Translations under genes and position numbers: made by a program
Shown here: one piece after another, positions 61,809 through 64,000 of the stretch
How the letters are laid out: each line of letters opens with the position of its first letter
How positions within the stretch are numbered: position 1 is the first letter of the stretch
Source of the DNA: Avedoeria sp964651245
Lineage (GTDB): Bacteria; Chloroflexota; Anaerolineae; Epilineales; Epilineaceae
Assembly: GCA_964651245.1 (NCBI GenBank)
Contig: CAZYVI010000016.1
Coordinates: forward strand, 1-64,000
DNA: 64,000 nucleotides
Direction: 5' to 3'
Notes under the pieces: model-generated
Database searches by the model: none
What the model saw: the letters and a program-made list of their open reading frames with translations, nothing else
What the model was told of the DNA's origin: nothing

Positions 61809-61838
61809 TTGACCGTGACGCGTCGCCCTTCCTATAAT
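61809..61838 (+). promoter_or_regulatory. promoter of secD
   Basis: TTGACC (61809-61814), 18 bp, TATAAT (61833-61838). The predicted leader is about 120 nt before secD. Confidence 0.8.
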
Positions 61839-61961
61839 CGCCCGCCGCTGCGCCGCCAGGTCGCGCCGGCGATGCCGTGAACCCCACCGTCCGCGCCGCG
61901 CCGCGCCCTCGGGCCGCGTCACGGTCAGGTCGACCACCATCCGCCGTGTCGAGGTGCCGTG

Positions 61962-63728
<1,767 letters not shown>

Positions 63729-63744
63729 GCCGCGGCTGAACGGG

Positions 63745-63767
63745 GCCGGCGCCAGCGCGGCGCCGGC
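63745..63767 (+). terminator. Hairpin after secD
   Basis: Arms GCCGGCGCC and GGCGCCGGC (9 bp) with loop AGCGC, 17 bases after the secD stop. There is no T tract. It separates secD from the CBS-domain gene. Confidence 0.45.
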
Positions 63768-63808
63768 GGCACGGGTCGGCCCGCGGCCGGGATCGAGGGA
63801 GGCGCACC

Positions 63809-64000
63809 GTGCAGCAGCTGCTCGTCCGCGACTGGATGACCCGCGACCCGTTGACGTGCGGCGCCGACATCAGCGTCGCTGCGGCCCGCGCCCGGATGGA
63901 GCGCGACGACGTCCACAGCCTGCTGGTCGTCGACCCGGACGGCCGGCTGCGGGGCGTGGTCACCTGGACCGACGTCGTGGCCGCCTGGCCGTCGCCGTTC
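63809..64000 (+). CDS. CBS-domain protein, truncated by the window end
   Basis: Sixty-four codons are visible from a GTG at 63809 with GAGGGAGG upstream. The product begins QQLLVRDWMTRDPLTCG and continues AAARARMERDDVHSLLVVD and GRLRGVVTWTDVV, the signature of one CBS module (adenine-nucleotide sensing). A second CBS repeat would be expected beyond the end. The rest of the protein, and so its function, is not visible. Confidence 0.85.
   Translation, partial: MQQLLVRDWMTRDPLTCGADISVAAARARMERDDVHSLLVVDPDGRLRGVVTWTDVVAAWPSPF

Overview
This 64-kb window is very GC-rich bacterial DNA and probably comes from the Chloroflexota. The evidence is the pair of giant membrane proteins with the NYYYFG/SYYYFG signature (DUF2298, the Chlor_Arch_YYY family), a TIGR03663-type membrane glycosyltransferase, and many secreted proteins with Thr/Pro-rich linkers ending in a YLP-like motif. 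The species cannot be named. I see no prophage, insertion sequence, integrase or CRISPR array; the window reads as ordinary chromosome.

Layout. (1) 1-7.2 kb: the 3' part of a tRNA-Arg, then a leftward unit made of a response regulator, a sensor kinase, an ABC ATPase and an ABC-2 permease fused to an M1 metallopeptidase, with an HNH nuclease gene upstream. (2) 7.3-10.0 kb: 21 tRNA genes on the minus strand, every one with C or G at the wobble position, with RNase P RNA (rnpB) inside the array. Three more tRNAs (Ile-CAT, Gly-TCC, Pro-TGG) lie at 15.3-15.6 kb. No tRNA gene encodes CCA, and a CCA-adding-enzyme family gene is present at 56.4 kb. (3) 10.2-15.4 kb: a DsbA-like oxidoreductase, a DUF309/enolase-superfamily fusion that has lost its catalytic residues, and a glycosidase-like/O-antigen-ligase fusion whose stop codon lies inside the tRNA-Ile gene on the other strand. 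(4) 15.6-36.3 kb: six secreted von Willebrand factor A (VWA) proteins. All share one module: a Cys-bracketed pair of strands, a VWA domain and a beta-sandwich. Five carry a second VWA domain after a Thr/Pro linker, and two carry an N-terminal beta-propeller. Between them sit lepA, a metallo-beta-lactamase-fold protein, a MaoC-like dehydratase, two small unknown genes and a diheme cytochrome c lipoprotein that overlaps the last VWA gene by four bases. (5) 36.4-54.2 kb: a surface-glycan type locus: a methyltransferase and two DUF2298 giants joined by ATGA overlaps, a TIGR03663-like/NHL fusion, a secreted beta-propeller protein and another polytopic glycosyltransferase-like protein. (6) 54.3-64 kb: core genes sucC-sucD, the CCA-adding enzyme, a secreted membrane-anchored protein, a leftward pdxS-pdxT-methyltransferase operon, secD with a Thr/Ala-rich insertion, and the start of a CBS-domain gene.

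How it fits together. Most of regions 3-5 builds or decorates the cell exterior: membrane sugar transferases, a polymerase/ligase, secreted propeller and VWA proteins with paired cysteines, and an exported thiol oxidoreductase that could form their disulfides (inference). The most unusual material is the VWA family and its shared domain plan, the tRNA array with embedded rnpB, and several gene fusions with eroded active sites. Several good sigma70-like promoters (TTGACN, 16-18 bp, TAYANT) are readable despite the high GC.
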